A stretch of 64,000 bases of DNA from Anaerolineaceae bacterium (lineage in GTDB: Bacteria; Chloroflexota; Anaerolineae; Aggregatilineales; Phototrophicaceae), in the NCBI GenBank assembly GCA_016124855.1, contig WGMX01000010.1, positions 160,756 through 224,755 of the forward strand, given 5' to 3'. A program made the position numbers and the translations under genes. The notes under the pieces were generated by a model. That model was not told where the DNA came from. It did no database searches and worked only from the letters and a program-made list of their open reading frames with translations. This document shows, piece by piece, positions 46,391-54,948 of the stretch (position 1 is its first letter; every line of letters begins with the position of its first letter).

Positions 46391-46636
46391 TTAGGCCTTA
46401 TCCTTTTGCAGATTATAAGCGGCAGCACACACGGGGCAGGCGAGAACTTCTCTGACGATTTCGTATCCGGCGGGGTTCGGCAGATCAGACCAATCCTTCT
46501 TGATCTTAATCCACTTATTTTTGTAGAAGCGGGTTTCGGGCGGCTTCTTATAGGTGCGCCGTCTCGTTTCCAAGACGATACGCTGGGCTTTGGTTCTAGC
46601 GGGTGTAACCTGTTTGCAGAGTTGACATGTAAACAT
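46391..46636 (-). CDS. Small zinc-ribbon-like protein
   Basis: An 81-residue protein with two cysteine pairs: MFTCQLCKQV at the start and VLACPVCAAAY near the end, spaced as for one zinc site; between them lie many basic residues (RIVLETRRRTYKKPPETRFY, KNKWIKIKKDW). A near-ideal AAAGGAG precedes ATG 46636. No homologue was recognised. The basic, zinc-ribbon form suggests nucleic-acid binding, but this is inference. It was called because of the motif and the strong ribosome binding site. Confidence 0.7.
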   Translation of the reverse strand: MFTCQLCKQVTPARTKAQRIVLETRRRTYKKPPETRFYKNKWIKIKKDWSDLPNPAGYEIVREVLACPVCAAAYNLQKDKA

Positions 46637-47112
46637 CGTCTCCTTTCAGCCAATTTGGGTTGTCTTCCGCGTCGGCTTCAACCACGGAAGGATAAACGCT
46701 CGCTTGACCCGATCGCGGGTGATGAATGAGCGTATTCGTACAGAAATGAAATCAAAAGTGATTCATCGGTAAACGACAAAGAACAGTTAGCAAAATTAAA
46801 AAGGGTGGCGCACGGATTCGAGGATAAAAATGAGGTTTTTGCAATACTTACAGCCAGTTTGGTGGAAGTTCCCCCTAACCTCCAGTTCGGCTTGGACTGG
46901 AGAAGCTATTTGGACGAAAAGTTGTACTCATTATAGCCTATCTCTGGCGGTCGAGAAACTGTCGATTTGGTTGTCACCCTAAACGCCCTTGTTGAGATGT
47001 CCCCTCCTTGTTCCCTCCCTATTTCCCTCCCTGCCGCACGGTGATGAGAAGTGCGCTTCGGAATACAGTAAGGGTATAGGGATAAAACATTATTCAAACA
47101 GGGGAGAACATC
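46637..47112. other. Intergenic region with no recognised gene
   Basis: This 476-base stretch shows no credible frame or RNA. It should hold the promoter of the TPR protein at 47113 (GGGGAGA lies just before that start) and of the zinc-ribbon gene at its other end. Confidence 0.45.
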
Positions 47113-47682
47113 ATGTACGACATTAACCAGTATGAAAAAGATAACCTACATCGTGCGCAAATGCTGCGCGAAGCCGAACATATCCGCTTAGAGAAAATAG
47201 CACAGCCCAGTCCCACATTACATTCAGGTTTGGTTTTGCATATTGGGCATCGGGGGGTCATCGCCTTTGTCGTTATACTCCTTGTTCTGGCTTATCTGCT
47301 GCTGGTGCCACAGACCAGCTACGCGCAAGATAAAGTCGATGCGGACAAATCTGACGCTTATTGCGAGCAAATGATTGCCTTCCGTTTGGGACATTATTAT
47401 TATGTCACTGGCGACTATGAACGCGCGATTGGTTATTACGACACGGCCATCGCGGGAATCCCGGAAGCCGTTTTAGGCCATATCGCTTCGCTGCGGGATA
47501 TTTACTGGTACAAGGGCGACGCCCAATTGATGGCCGGACAAATGGAAAAAGCGCTGGCCTCGTACCGTCATTATGTAGCGTTAGCGGGTAACGACGCGCA
47601 AAGTCAAGAACTAGCTTTCGTGAAGGCGCTCGAAGACAATCTCGCGGCGGGTATCATGGTCATGGAGCCGCTGGAACTGTAA
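47113..47682 (+). CDS. Membrane-anchored TPR protein
   Basis: The 189-residue protein has a cytoplasmic N-terminus (residues 1-55), one hydrophobic helix (VIAFVVILLVLAYLLLVPQT, about 56-75, followed by SYAQDK, which could also be a late signal-peptide cut), and two TPR-like helix pairs (YCEQMIAFRLGHYYYVTGDY, ERAIGYYDTAIAGIP and WYKGDAQLMAGQMEKALASY). It is a protein-interaction module on the outer face of the membrane. GGGGAGA precedes ATG 47113. Its partner is unknown. Confidence 0.8.
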   Translation: MYDINQYEKDNLHRAQMLREAEHIRLEKIAQPSPTLHSGLVLHIGHRGVIAFVVILLVLAYLLLVPQTSYAQDKVDADKSDAYCEQMIAFRLGHYYYVTGDYERAIGYYDTAIAGIPEAVLGHIASLRDIYWYKGDAQLMAGQMEKALASYRHYVALAGNDAQSQELAFVKALEDNLAAGIMVMEPLEL

Positions 47683-47709
47683 ATGAAACCACAAGCTCTA
47701 AAGTGATGA

Positions 47710-47743
47710 GGCAAGTTGCGCACGGCAGCTTGCCTTTATTTTT
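47710..47743. terminator. Bidirectional terminator between convergent genes
   Basis: GGCAAGTT (47710-47717) pairs with AGCTTGCC (47727-47734), with one G-U, around a 9-base loop, and TTTATTTTT follows. It ends the TPR gene and partly overlaps the stop of the LuxR-type gene read from the other strand. Confidence 0.8.
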
Positions 47744-50483
47744 GCTTGACAGCCTCAGCCATCGTATTTTCCAGCACCGTGTCAAAATCCTGTGCTTTTC
47801 CACGTTCCCAGATTTCGGCATACACATCCGGTGGCAGCACATGACGAAGATCAGCCAGCAGACGGACGGTGAGCGGTTCCTCGGTCGCCCACCAAGCAGG
47901 CGACAACGGGCTGTTCACAATCACAGATAGACGCTCAAGCGCCCGTTCCGCTTGGCCTGAGCAAACATCGGAACAGGCCAAACCCGTAAGAACATAGCGA
48001 GACGAAACATTATCCGCGGGCGCACCGCTGGCATACGGCAAACCAGCCATCAGATGTGGCAGCGCCACCTCACAATTGCCTGAGCCGTGCATGGCACATC
48101 CGAGCGCGACACGGGGATAGAGCGCTTCGAATTGATCACTGGTGACCATTCGCAGCGCTTCGATATTGGCTTCTTCCGCGAAAGCGCGGGCTTCATCGTA
48201 ATTGCCCTGCAGCAGACGCAGCAAACTGGTTTCATACAAGATGGCAACCGTGTTATTACGATGACCCGCTTGCCGCGCCAGCGTTAATCCCTCCCGAATA
48301 TGATCTTCGGCGGCCACCAAATCATGGCGAAAGAGTAATTGGGCGATTCGATTGCGCAGCCCCATGCCGATGCCGTGAATCGCGCCGGCCTCCCGATGCA
48401 AATCCAGACATTCGAGGACATATCGTTCGGCGTCGTCCCATTTGCCCATGCGTTGATGCGCATCGGCGAGGTTATTGAGCGAAATCGCTAAGCCAACCGA
48501 GTCGCCAATTTCGCGGCGAATATCCCTAGCTTCGGTGGTCATCCGGATATAGGCTTCGGTATCATCATTCGCCAGAAAATTAATCACAGCGAGGGTGTTG
48601 AGACAATAAGCAGCCATATAAAGATCATTCAGTTCCCGGCTAATGGCTAGGGCTTCCGTCACCGTCGCCCCAATGGCGAATTTGACCATATCAAACCCAT
48701 AACGGTGCAAACAGAAAGCTTCCAGCGAACGGTCGCCTTGTTCGCGGGCAATCGCCAAGCTGCGAGAGAGAACGGCTCGCGCTGCGTCGTACTGTGAGAG
48801 CAGCATCAAATGATTGGCGTACCACGCCAGCACCCAACCTAAAAGCAGGGGGGAAGGTGTTCGGGAACGCTGTTCGAGCAGGCCGAGCGCTTCCGAAAGG
48901 ATGTCCACCGCCTCTTGATAGCGGCTGCGGATGTGATAAAAAAGCCCGACGGATCTGGCGTATTGCAGTGCCGTGTCATCGTCGGCTTGTTGGAGCGACC
49001 AGAACCAACCAGCCAGCACATTATCAAGATCGTCGGTGATGTCGGACAGGGCTTGAAGCTGACGGCCATCCTTGAGATGGGCTTCCCGCTCCGCCATCGC
49101 CGCGCCGTAATATTGACTGTGTGCCGTGCGAACCGCAGCCGCCTCACCAGTTTTTTCCAACGCTTCGGCGGCGTATTGGCGCAGCAGTTCATGAACGCTG
49201 TAACGTTCGGTCACGGCAGACCATGCGATCAGCGCTTTATCGGCCAAATCGGTGAGCGACCGTAATCCGACGCCAGCAACCGTTTGTGCCGCACGGCGCG
49301 TACAGCCCCCACGAAAGACCGACAGCTTCATAAAAGCACGGCGTTCCTGCTCATCCAGACGTCGCCATGTGGAGTCGAAAACGGCGCGAACACTGCGCTG
49401 CCGTTCGGGTATGTCCCGCAAAGTCGAACTGAGAAAATCGAGACTGGCAGTAATTTCCGTCACGATTTCAGCCGGTGTTAGAACCTCTACCCATGCGGCG
49501 GCCAGTTCAATCGCCAGCGGCAGACCTTCTACAAGGCGGCAAATTTGAATGACGTCATCCCGACTTGTGAGCAGATCAAAGGACGGGTGAATGCGACAGG
49601 CACACTGTTCAAAAAGTTCAACGGCACTGTAGGTTACATTTTCATCATCCTGCGCATCGGGATAGTGCAAGCCAGCGAGGGTATAGACTGTTTCGCCGGT
49701 CACGCTTAATTTTTCACGCGAGGTCACGAGGATGGAAAGATCCGGCGCGGCCTTTAAGAGATCAACCACCAGCGCGGCACCGTCCAGCAGATTCTCGAAG
49801 TTATCCAGCACGAGAAGGGCTTTTTTGCTGCTGAAAAATTCCGCCAGCTGCTGCTGCGGAAGCTGTCCATTTCGCTGGAACTGATAACCGGCGTGGGTGG
49901 CGATGGTCGAGACAATTTCGGCAGATGACTCCAGCGCGGCCAGTGGAACAAAGGTGACGCCATCCGGAAAATTAGGAAGCAGTTTTTCGGCAGCGGCGAG
50001 GCTCAGGCGCGTTTTGCCCATGCCTCCGGAAGCCAGAATCGTGACCAAGCGCGTGCCTTGAGCGCGCAAAAGGTGAACGACTTCCCGCAGTTCGGTTTCA
50101 CGCCCGACGAAGGGGGTGATCTGGGAAGGCAGATTGTGATGGGCAAGGATTGGAGCCTCTTGCTCAGGCAGGAGGTTGAGACTGCGGGCGGCTTCGATGG
50201 CTTCGTGACGGTTATTGACACCCAGCTTATTAAAGATCTGGCGGTTGTACCATTTGACGGTGGTATAGGCCACTACCAAATTTTCGGCAATGACCCGATC
50301 CGACAAATCCTGTGCCATCAGCGCAAGAATTTCGAGTTCACGCTTGCTCAGCGGTTCATAAGCTGTATTAGTCGGTTGAACTGTGTTAGGTGACATCAGA
50401 CTGTCTTTCGTACACCTCGCCGTTGAATCGTCTTCGTTTGTCTGGCCTCCCCAGACCAAACGGGATGATCTGTTCACCTCCAT
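47736..50483 (-). CDS. LuxR-HTH / NB-ARC-type ATPase / TPR regulator
   Basis: The 915-residue regulator places its LuxR helix-turn-helix at the N-terminus (LSKRELEILALMAQDLSDRV, TVKWYNRQIFNKLGVNNR, about 45-105), unlike the other three large regulators in this window, which have it at the C-terminus. It then has TPFVGRETELREVVHLL, Walker A ASGGMGKT (about 151-158), Walker B LLVLDNFENLLDGA, PLAIELAAAW (GLPLA motif of NB-ARC/AP-ATPases), a winged-helix part (YSVHELLRQYAAEALEKTG) and a TPR-like helical C-terminus. ATG 50483 has no clear ribosome binding site; ATG 50396 (MSPNTVQ) is an equally possible start. Such proteins are ATP-dependent switches; the signal is unknown. Confidence 0.92.
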   Translation of the reverse strand: MEVNRSSRLVWGGQTNEDDSTARCTKDSLMSPNTVQPTNTAYEPLSKRELEILALMAQDLSDRVIAENLVVAYTTVKWYNRQIFNKLGVNNRHEAIEAARSLNLLPEQEAPILAHHNLPSQITPFVGRETELREVVHLLRAQGTRLVTILASGGMGKTRLSLAAAEKLLPNFPDGVTFVPLAALESSAEIVSTIATHAGYQFQRNGQLPQQQLAEFFSSKKALLVLDNFENLLDGAALVVDLLKAAPDLSILVTSREKLSVTGETVYTLAGLHYPDAQDDENVTYSAVELFEQCACRIHPSFDLLTSRDDVIQICRLVEGLPLAIELAAAWVEVLTPAEIVTEITASLDFLSSTLRDIPERQRSVRAVFDSTWRRLDEQERRAFMKLSVFRGGCTRRAAQTVAGVGLRSLTDLADKALIAWSAVTERYSVHELLRQYAAEALEKTGEAAAVRTAHSQYYGAAMAEREAHLKDGRQLQALSDITDDLDNVLAGWFWSLQQADDDTALQYARSVGLFYHIRSRYQEAVDILSEALGLLEQRSRTPSPLLLGWVLAWYANHLMLLSQYDAARAVLSRSLAIAREQGDRSLEAFCLHRYGFDMVKFAIGATVTEALAISRELNDLYMAAYCLNTLAVINFLANDDTEAYIRMTTEARDIRREIGDSVGLAISLNNLADAHQRMGKWDDAERYVLECLDLHREAGAIHGIGMGLRNRIAQLLFRHDLVAAEDHIREGLTLARQAGHRNNTVAILYETSLLRLLQGNYDEARAFAEEANIEALRMVTSDQFEALYPRVALGCAMHGSGNCEVALPHLMAGLPYASGAPADNVSSRYVLTGLACSDVCSGQAERALERLSVIVNSPLSPAWWATEEPLTVRLLADLRHVLPPDVYAEIWERGKAQDFDTVLENTMAEAVKQK

Positions 50484-50546
50484 TATGGCGTATTATGACG
50501 CGATTTGATAACTTTTGTTTCGGAACTATTCGAGCATGACAAGCTG

Positions 50547-51386
50547 CTACGGTTTCCACGTCGGCACATAGACTTTGCCATCAATGTCGGTGAAGCCATA
50601 TTCGTTCGCCAAATCCGATACCCACCACGACCGACCGGATTTGCTCAGCACGTCAGGATCAACAGCCAGCGCTGCAACCGCCCGACCGGTGAATTGAGCC
50701 GACTCACTGTTGGAAAGATCCATATATTTTTCATGGAGCATGATGCCTTCAGTACGAACCAGCCCCGGCCACAACGAAACAACCGTGACATGATTACCGC
50801 GCAGTTCATCGGCAAGGTCTGCCGTTAAGAGATGCAGACTATTCTTAGAATTGAAGTAAGCGGCGTTACGATCCCCTTCCTGCCGTTTATCGACATTATT
50901 AGAAATGTTGACGATTAAACCGCTCTCCTGCTTGACCATGATGCGGGCAGCAAGTGCGCTGGCAATATAAGCGGCACGGGTAGAAAACAGATTGTCGTCC
51001 CAATAACTCAATCGCCGTTCCCAGAAGGGTTGGTTAAAAGGAAAATCCGACATATCGTGCAGTCCTTCGTAGCCCGCCCATGCCGAATTGACCAGAATAT
51101 CCAGCCGACCTTGTTCATCACTGACTCGCTGAAAGAGGGCTTCAGTTTGCGAGTCGTCGCGCAGATCAGCTCGGGCAGCGATGCCGATGCCGCCCATTTG
51201 GGTAACTTCGTTGACGGTATCCTCGACCGTTCCCGTGAGCGGCACGGTCGCCTTATGAGTGGCATCCGTGCGCCCGACCACGTAAACCGTCGCCCCCGCT
51301 TCACCTAAGCTCAGCGCAATCCCTTTGCCAACTCCACGACTTGATCCGGTTACAACAGCGACCTTACCTTTTAAATCAGCGCCCAT
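50547..51386 (-). CDS. Short-chain dehydrogenase/reductase
   Basis: The 279-residue protein has the SDR features: nucleotide-binding TGSSRGVGKG (residues about 13-22), the strand end VGRTDA, ARADLRDD, LVNSAWAGYE in place of the usual NNAG, and the catalytic YFNSK (Y-x-x-x-K). The long C-terminal tail ending YGFTDIDGKVYVPTW resembles the DHRS1-like group. Substrate unknown; probable cofactor NADP, since VGRT carries an Arg after the second strand. ATG 51386 is preceded by AAAGGGGG. It stands alone. Confidence 0.9.
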   Translation of the reverse strand: MGADLKGKVAVVTGSSRGVGKGIALSLGEAGATVYVVGRTDATHKATVPLTGTVEDTVNEVTQMGGIGIAARADLRDDSQTEALFQRVSDEQGRLDILVNSAWAGYEGLHDMSDFPFNQPFWERRLSYWDDNLFSTRAAYIASALAARIMVKQESGLIVNISNNVDKRQEGDRNAAYFNSKNSLHLLTADLADELRGNHVTVVSLWPGLVRTEGIMLHEKYMDLSNSESAQFTGRAVAALAVDPDVLSKSGRSWWVSDLANEYGFTDIDGKVYVPTWKP

Positions 51387-51645
51387 CTTTACCCCCTTTT
51401 CGAGATGTGTTGATTTGCAAACGGATGCCTATTGTCGCAGCTTATAGGTAAAACAACTCCCCCAATTTGTGGCGCGTTGGCAAGACCCGCGATATAATAT
51501 CTTTCTTGAATATAAGCATTACTGATTCATGCGTGAGCCTACCACCTTCTCGGTTTTATCCCGACGAAATCCCTTTCCTGCTTCCCTAAATTGAAATAAA
51601 ATATTCATGATTGATCTCGTGATTCGATCAGCGAAAGGATAAACC

Positions 51646-51855
51646 ATGCGCCAAGTCATTCTCATTCCTGATCCTGAAGTCGGCGGTTATACGGTCGAAG
51701 TTCCGAGCCTTCCCGGATGCATCAGCGAAGGCGATACTGTTGATGAAGCACTCGCCAACATCAAGGAAGCCATTGAACTGCATATTGAAAGTATGATCGC
51801 CCACGGTGAAGAAGTACCGGAGGATTTTGCCCCTATACAATTGATGGCGGTATGA
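51646..51855 (+). CDS. hicB: HicB-like antitoxin
   Basis: The 69-residue protein matches the small HicB fold: VILIPDPEVGGYTVEVPSLP, GCISEGDTVDEALANIKEAI, ELHIESMIAHGEEVPED. It lacks a separate DNA-binding C-terminal domain, as in short HicB forms. AAAGGA precedes ATG 51646. Its stop overlaps the ATG of the next gene (ATGA), the usual antitoxin-first layout for this subgroup. It should neutralise the HicA-like RNase and may act in autorepression. Confidence 0.92.
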   Translation: MRQVILIPDPEVGGYTVEVPSLPGCISEGDTVDEALANIKEAIELHIESMIAHGEEVPEDFAPIQLMAV

Positions 51856-52184
51856 CCAAACTCCCCGTCGTCAAAGGACGTGAATGTATCAATGCGCTGC
51901 AACGTGGCGGTTTTGTCATTGATCGTCAAAAAGGCAGTCATATCACCCTCATACGTGATGACCCATTTGCCCGTGCCACCGTTCCCAACCACAACAAACC
52001 GCTGAAACCCGGAACACCCCGTTCCATCATCCGCCAAGCTGGTCTGACCGTTGATGAGTTCGTTGAGTTTCTTCACAGGCTCATAAACGTCCCACAACCC
52101 ACCTTTTTGCGCCTTTCCACCGCACGGACTTGTTCCCCTCCCTGTGTTTTGGCTATCAGCGGAGTGAGCCTGCGAACGTGCTGA
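51852..52184 (+). CDS. hicA: HicA-like mRNA interferase toxin with repeat-encoded tail
   Basis: Residues 1 to about 78 are a complete HicA toxin: KLPVVKGRECINALQRGGFV, DRQKGSHITLIRDDP with the catalytic His in GSH, VPNHNKPLKPGTPRSIIRQA, LTVDEFVEFL. By family knowledge it is a small double-stranded-RNA-binding fold that cuts mRNA. The last 30 residues (after HRLIN) are encoded by a 245-bp intergenic repeat that begins at 52091, so the original stop was replaced by read-through into the repeat. It may still be active or may be impaired. Confidence 0.88.
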   Translation: MTKLPVVKGRECINALQRGGFVIDRQKGSHITLIRDDPFARATVPNHNKPLKPGTPRSIIRQAGLTVDEFVEFLHRLINVPQPTFLRLSTARTCSPPCVLAISGVSLRTC

Positions 52185-52334
52185 TGTGGGGCTAGGGGTG
52201 GGGTAGTCCCAACCCTCACCCCAACACCGACCCGCTTTGCCCTGCTTGCTGCATCTCTCGCCTGATAGTCGCGCTTCATGCACAAACGACTTGAGTTGAG
52301 GCCGAACAAAAATGAAAGAGCCTGCGGTATGCAG
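52091..52334 (+). repeat. 245-bp interspersed repeat, copy 1
   Basis: Begins CCCACAACCCACCTTTTTGC and ends near TGAAAGAGCCTGCGGTATGC. It is nearly identical to copy 2 at 52858-53102, differing by a few substitutions and short indels. It contains the GGCTATCAGCGGAGTGAGCC segment found inverted at 63908-63985. It encodes the tail of the HicA-like protein and lies 5' of a DUF4258/DUF2283 pair. Confidence 0.92.
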
Positions 52335-52348
52335 GCGCTCAAAGCTGG

Positions 52349-52377
52349 TTGCAACACCCATGCTGTTTGCTTATAAT
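52349..52377 (+). promoter_or_regulatory. Sigma70-type promoter giving a probable leaderless transcript
   Basis: TTGCAA (52349-52354) and TATAAT (52372-52377) are 17 bases apart, and the ATG of the DUF4258 gene begins seven bases after the -10, where transcription should start. A ribosome binding site therefore would not be on the mRNA. Confidence 0.7.
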
Positions 52378-52383
52378 GAGGTG

Positions 52384-52650
52384 ATGGAGTTTACATTTTT
52401 GCCACACGCCGTTGAGGAAATGCAAGAACGTGACATACCGCTGCAAGTGGTATTAGAGGTTCTTCATCATCCCCAAGAAATCACGGTTGCTAAAAAAGGA
52501 CGTAGTGCCTATCAAAGTGTGGTTGAAATTAATGGCAAGCCCTATATTGTCAGGGTCATTGTAGAACCCAACGGCGAAGTCGTTACCCTTTATCGTTCCA
52601 GTAAGGTGAGCAAGTATCAGGGTGAAAGTCATGAAGAGAACACCGATTGA
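52384..52650 (+). CDS. DUF4258-domain protein (toxin-like)
   Basis: The 88-residue protein has the DUF4258 pattern: FTFLPHAVEEMQERDIPLQV (the H-A-x-x-x-M-x-E/R-R-x-I motif), LEVLHHPQEITVAKKGRSAY, then PYIVRVIVEPNGEVVTLYRS. This family is related to BrnT/RelE-like small toxins and is often followed by a DUF2283 gene. The start ATG 52384 follows a promoter so closely that the message is likely leaderless; the frame continues upstream to 52312 but those codons belong to the repeat copy. Its end overlaps the DUF2283 gene by 20 bases. Confidence 0.85.
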   Translation: MEFTFLPHAVEEMQERDIPLQVVLEVLHHPQEITVAKKGRSAYQSVVEINGKPYIVRVIVEPNGEVVTLYRSSKVSKYQGESHEENTD

Positions 52651-52834
52651 ATATGATGCCCAAAGCGATACCCTACAAGTGTATCTCTCCGATGCTCCGA
52701 TTGAGGAAAGCGCTGAACTGCAACCCGGCTTGATCGTGGATTACGACGCGGCAGGGAACATTGTGGGGATTGAACTGTTGGATGCTTCTGAAATCGTCAA
52801 ACAGACTCCTGAACCTATAGTTGTTGGTAAATAG
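52631..52834 (+). CDS. DUF2283-domain protein (antitoxin-like)
   Basis: The 67-residue protein matches DUF2283: IEYDAQSDTLQVYLSDAPIE, ESAELQPGLIVDYDAAGNIV, GIELLDASE. Members form a small beta-rich fold and are often paired with a DUF4258 gene. ATG 52631 is chosen over GTG 52622. The overlap with the upstream gene suggests coupled translation. An antitoxin role is inferred from the pairing, not shown. Confidence 0.85.
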   Translation: MKRTPIEYDAQSDTLQVYLSDAPIEESAELQPGLIVDYDAAGNIVGIELLDASEIVKQTPEPIVVGK

Positions 52835-52857
52835 CCTAACCTACAGGCTCTCAAATG

Positions 52858-53102
52858 CCCCACAACCCACCTTTTTGCGCCTTTCCACCGCACGGACTTT
52901 TCCCCTCCCTGTGTTTTGGCTATCAGCGGAGTGAGCCTGCGAACGTGCTGATGTGGGGCTAGGGGTGGGGTAGTCCCAACCCTCACCCCAACACCGACCC
53001 GCTTTGCCCTGCTTGCTGCATCTCTCGCCTTAATGCGCTTCATGCACGAACGAATTGAGTTGAGTGAGGCCGAACGAGAATGAAAGCGCCTGCGAAGTAC
53101 AG
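52858..53102 (+). repeat. 245-bp interspersed repeat, copy 2
   Basis: Direct repeat of 52091-52334, starting CCCACAACCCACCTTTTTGC and ending near TGAAAGCGCCTGCGAAGTAC. Together the two copies flank the DUF4258/DUF2283 pair in the same orientation. No inverted terminal repeat or target duplication was recognised. Confidence 0.92.
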
Positions 53103-53108
53103 TCCTCA

Positions 53109-53930
53109 TTAGCCTGATTTCAGGCTCAGGTCAGTTGCAGATTTAGGGCTGAGAAGAGTGGGAACAGCAGTTAAAACAACAGGTGTAGCTATGGGATAGG
53201 AGGCTTTATCACTGATCAGTAATGCTCCTAGACCGGGCCATTCGGGGTAAATGTGTTTACTATAAAAATCGTTTGCCTGATCGCTGCTGTAATTCGGATA
53301 GATTGAAGCGATAAAAGTCTGTAAATCAGACTGTGGTGTATTTAAGCTAAACCGTTGTCCTTTTGCGGTAGCGTTAATTTCCACAGAATCAACATAATAA
53401 TCCCCTTGTTTCGAATACAACTGAAAGGTGACCGTTAGTCCAAACTTGGGATAATAAGCGTTTAATGTAACATCCACAAAAGGTTGCTCAAGACCTATAT
53501 CATAGTTTAACTTTATGCCTTGTGGCTCGCCGTACAGTTTCAAAATATCGCCTAATGTGAAATCAATATTTGGTGAAATGGAAATATATTCCACAACACC
53601 ATTACTGAAAGAAATACTACTTGGATATAAATTAGTAGGATCTCCCCACCGAATGAGGTGTGTCTCCTTTTGTCCTCCTGTTGAAGGGTAAACATCATCT
53701 TCTGACCATTTTGCGACTGTGAAAAAACTCAAGGTGTTCAATATTTGTCGTACATCAGCAAGCGTTGTTTTACCCGGAATAATGCCTTGCCAACAGGGAA
53801 ACAGACATGGTTTCATTGTAAGGATGCTTTTATCCTCATTATTACTGACGGTGGTTGGTGTGGGTAATGGAATGATAATGTTGGCAGCAAATGACATCAA
53901 TATACATATGGAAACTGCAAGAATTTTCAT
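53109..53930 (-). CDS. Hypothetical exported protein
   Basis: The 273-residue protein begins with a short signal-like stretch (ILAVSICILMSFAANIII) and two cysteines in KPCLFPCWQGIIPGKTTL. The phrase PCWQGIIPGxTTxxDVxxxL is one I recall as common to small exported proteins of Chloroflexota. The rest is beta-rich (VEYISISPNIDFTLGDILKL, YGEPQGIKLNYDIG, AYYPKFGLTVTFQLY). No catalytic motif is visible and I do not recognise a named family. Its codons are more A/T-rich than those of the neighbours. The stop abuts the second 245-bp repeat. Confidence 0.7.
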   Translation of the reverse strand: MKILAVSICILMSFAANIIIPLPTPTTVSNNEDKSILTMKPCLFPCWQGIIPGKTTLADVRQILNTLSFFTVAKWSEDDVYPSTGGQKETHLIRWGDPTNLYPSSISFSNGVVEYISISPNIDFTLGDILKLYGEPQGIKLNYDIGLEQPFVDVTLNAYYPKFGLTVTFQLYSKQGDYYVDSVEINATAKGQRFSLNTPQSDLQTFIASIYPNYSSDQANDFYSKHIYPEWPGLGALLISDKASYPIATPVVLTAVPTLLSPKSATDLSLKSG

Positions 53931-54948
53931 TGATGACCTAACTACAAGTTTTGGAGCTGTGCGTGTAGATTTGACATAAAATCCACGCCCACAGAAGGCC
54001 TGATAAATAAAGTGACATACATTTTAACTGGTTTCTATACCACACAATTTATGAGGTGAAGTACTGAGCCTCATGCGACATAATCCAACCTCTCTGCCTT
54101 GATCTCTGTGTTCTTTGTGTCTTTGTGGTAAAAATGATTTTGTATTTCCGTTGTAGGTGTAGTTGGTAACTGCATTATCGAAGCCGCTTCAGCAGGCTTG
54201 TCTTGCGTAGCAGGTAGCCGCATGGTTTTAACCTGCGGCGAGAAAAACCAAATCCCTCCGCCTTGATCTTGGCGTTCTTTGAGTCTTTGTGGTTCAATCG
54301 CATTGCACTTCTTCTTAACTTGCTGCTTGCAACTTGTTACTAAGTTGGTTTATTTTCGGTTAACCCGACAAACTCATCTCTAACCATCACCCAACCCGCT
54401 TAACAATTCTGCTCCCTCAAAATGGTTAGCGCAAACCTCTGAAAACAGTTACAAAATGTTCTTCCAAAAGGTAACCCATTCGGTTGCGACTTGCCGTAAA
54501 ATAATCAATGGGACAAATCCTTACCGATGTCCACGCACCTTAACAAACATCAATCGTTGTAAATGTGACAAAAACCATCGATTCTCAACAGCAACATTTG
54601 CAACAACAGCATAATTTCACCCGCTGCCAATGTCACTGCCGCCGCCAATGCCGCCACAAAATCCGGTTATGTCGTCGCCGCCATCGCCGACCACGACACA
54701 AAACTGCACTGCGACCGAAGGGAGTCCTGTGGATGAATCTGAAGAATTTGAAGAAATTTGCGAACATTCGGCATCTCGCTCCCTCAAATTCGCCGATAAA
54801 CCATCCCCAATCGATTCAAATTGTGCATTTTGTGAAGATTGGAGTGAATCAAAAAGCGGCAGACACCCGCCTACCGCTAACTGCCTTCGTATTCGACTGG
54901 TGACTGGTGACAGACAAGTGCGAAGCCTCCCGTGGGACTGGAGACTTC
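53931..54948. other. 1-kb gene-free region with degenerate repeats
   Basis: No credible gene. It contains CACAAAGA-type repeats in inverted orientation (CTCTGTGTTCTTTGTGTCTT at 54106-54125, GGCGTTCTTTGAGTCTTTGT at about 54268-54287) and, at about 54410-54485, segments related to the inverse of 40655-40710 (GGTAACCCATTCG, CTCCCTCAAAA). The open frames at 54565-54959 have odd composition (PPPMPPQNPVMSSPPSP) and no start signal and are taken as chance. Confidence 0.6.
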
